Part shown: positions 6,709 to 6,959 of the stretch, piece by piece
Numbering within the stretch: the stretch's first letter is position 1
Layout of the letters: each line of letters opens with the position of its first letter
Source of the DNA: Candidatus Mcinerneyibacteriota bacterium
Lineage (GTDB): Bacteria > AUK180 > JAQVHJ01
Assembly (NCBI GenBank): GCA_030630935.1
Contig: DAOVMD010000163.1
Coordinates: forward strand, 1 to 6,959
DNA length: 6,959 bases
Direction of reading: 5' to 3'
Position numbers and translations under genes: made by a program
Notes under the pieces: model-generated
What the model was told of the DNA's origin: nothing
Seen by the model: only the letters and a program-made list of their open reading frames with translations
The model's database searches: none

Positions 6709-6730
6709 GAGACGTGCCATGGCACGTCTC
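6709..6730. repeat. Perfect 22-bp palindrome upstream of exbB
   Basis: GAGACGTGCCA (6709-6719) is followed at once by its exact reverse complement TGGCACGTCTC (6720-6730), with CCATGG at the centre. In the transcript it would fold into a strong hairpin just above the exbB ribosome binding site; on DNA it could bind a dimeric protein. Similar GTAGAGACGT-type palindromes are, as I recall, widespread interspersed repeats in several bacterial groups; here the right flank CTCTAC matches that form while the left flank does not. A repeat element is the simplest reading. Confidence 0.7.
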
Positions 6731-6748
6731 TACTATTAACTCGGGTTA

Positions 6749-6769
6749 CTGTGAAATGGTTATTCACAG
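6749..6769. promoter_or_regulatory. 7-7-7 inverted repeat, candidate operator
   Basis: CTGTGAA (6749-6755), seven bases, then TTCACAG (6763-6769) make a perfect inverted repeat centred about 76 bp upstream of the exbB start codon. Its size and position suit a transcription-factor site near the operon promoter, which should lie in the AT-rich DNA around 6770-6820. The half-sites resemble those of Crp/Fnr proteins, but TGTGA and TCACA are nine bases apart rather than six, so that family is not indicated. No regulator gene is in view. Confidence 0.35.
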
Positions 6770-6849
6770 AAACTTGTTATTTATCGAATAATACAATCTT
6801 TATTAAAATATTTACTTGCCTTTCCGAAAAAGCAAAACAAAAAAAAGAT

Positions 6850-6877
6850 TAACCACTGAACACGCTGAACACGCCGC
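6850..6877. repeat. Tandem 9-mer within a degenerate interspersed repeat
   Basis: CTGAACACG is repeated back to back at 6856-6864 and 6865-6873, preceded by TTAACCA (with TTAACCAC spanning its start) and followed by CCGC. From general knowledge, TTAACCAC followed by short GA-CAC-G units is a common interspersed repeat style in many bacterial genomes; this looks like a worn copy. It probably has no bearing on the operon. Confidence 0.4.
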
Positions 6878-6959
6878 AAAACAAAAAGAACCAGAACAAA
6901 CACTCGCTTCGCTCAAACTTTTTTAAATTGACAGGGAACTTAAGAGAACGGACGAGAAC

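Larger units (their letters stand above)
6684..6959. other. Upstream non-coding region with the operon promoter
   Basis: There is no gene in these 276 bases. From exbB outward they contain the ribosome binding site, the 22-bp palindrome, the 7-7-7 dyad, AT-rich DNA (about 6771-6820) where the minus-strand promoter most likely sits, A-rich runs (about 6828-6847), a degenerate repeat (6850-6877) and the right edge. I could not choose a convincing pair of promoter boxes: TATTAT occurs on the minus strand near 6785-6795 but has no good upstream partner. Confidence 0.6.

Noticed and set aside
6749-6769. Crp/Fnr site
   Set aside because: TGTGA and TCACA are present but nine bases apart; the family needs about six.
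6928-6959. Plus-strand promoter beginning with TTGACA at 6928-6933
   Set aside because: No -10-like sequence follows at 16-18 bases before the window ends, and no plus-strand gene is visible.

Overview
The window carries six genes, all on the minus strand and so tightly packed that they very probably form one operon. Read in transcription order (right to left) they are an ExbB/TolQ-type proton channel subunit, an ExbD/TolR-type partner, a small TonB-like protein, a MoxR-family AAA+ ATPase, a DUF58 protein, and a multi-pass membrane protein with a periplasmic transglutaminase-like (TgpA-type) domain. Junctions are 2 bp, a 4-bp overlap, 13 bp, 1 bp and 0 bp. ExbB/ExbD/TonB imply a Gram-negative, double-membrane cell. 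The DNA is mostly AT-rich with A/T-ending codons, and the flanks are littered with short palindromes and degenerate interspersed repeats. An Ignavibacteria/Bacteroidota-like (FCB group) bacterium would fit, but that is only an impression.

Layout. Positions 1-269 are non-coding 3' sequence with a good minus-strand intrinsic terminator (27-48), a second hairpin (75-93) and a small repeat-rich patch (174-249). Positions 270-6683 are the operon. Positions 6684-6959 are the upstream region, with two perfect dyads (6709-6730 and 6749-6769) between the gene start and an AT-rich stretch, then a degenerate repeat near the right edge. No RNA gene, CRISPR array, insertion sequence or tRNA was seen.

Working model. 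ExbB and ExbD would form a proton-motive-force-driven motor in the inner membrane, and the TonB-like protein would carry its motion across the periplasm. MoxR and DUF58 are a well-known co-occurring pair, thought to act as an ATPase chaperone and its membrane-anchored partner. With the TgpA-type protein they make the widespread MoxR-DUF58-transglutaminase cassette. Having a complete small Exb/TonB motor as the first three genes of that cassette is the main contextual point of interest, since it suggests an envelope machine whose motor and protein- or peptide-modifying parts are made together.

The most unusual sequence feature is the last ~90 codons of the exbB gene. They are GC-rich, low-complexity and built from at least seven short inverted repeats of two kinds. 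The centres of all seven lie in the same codon phase, so they read out as repeated G-V-T-P-[HL]-S and D-[PS]-x-T-[GE] peptides. This looks like a family of small palindromic elements that has grown inside an open reading frame, comparable in principle to the palindromic elements found in Rickettsia genes.
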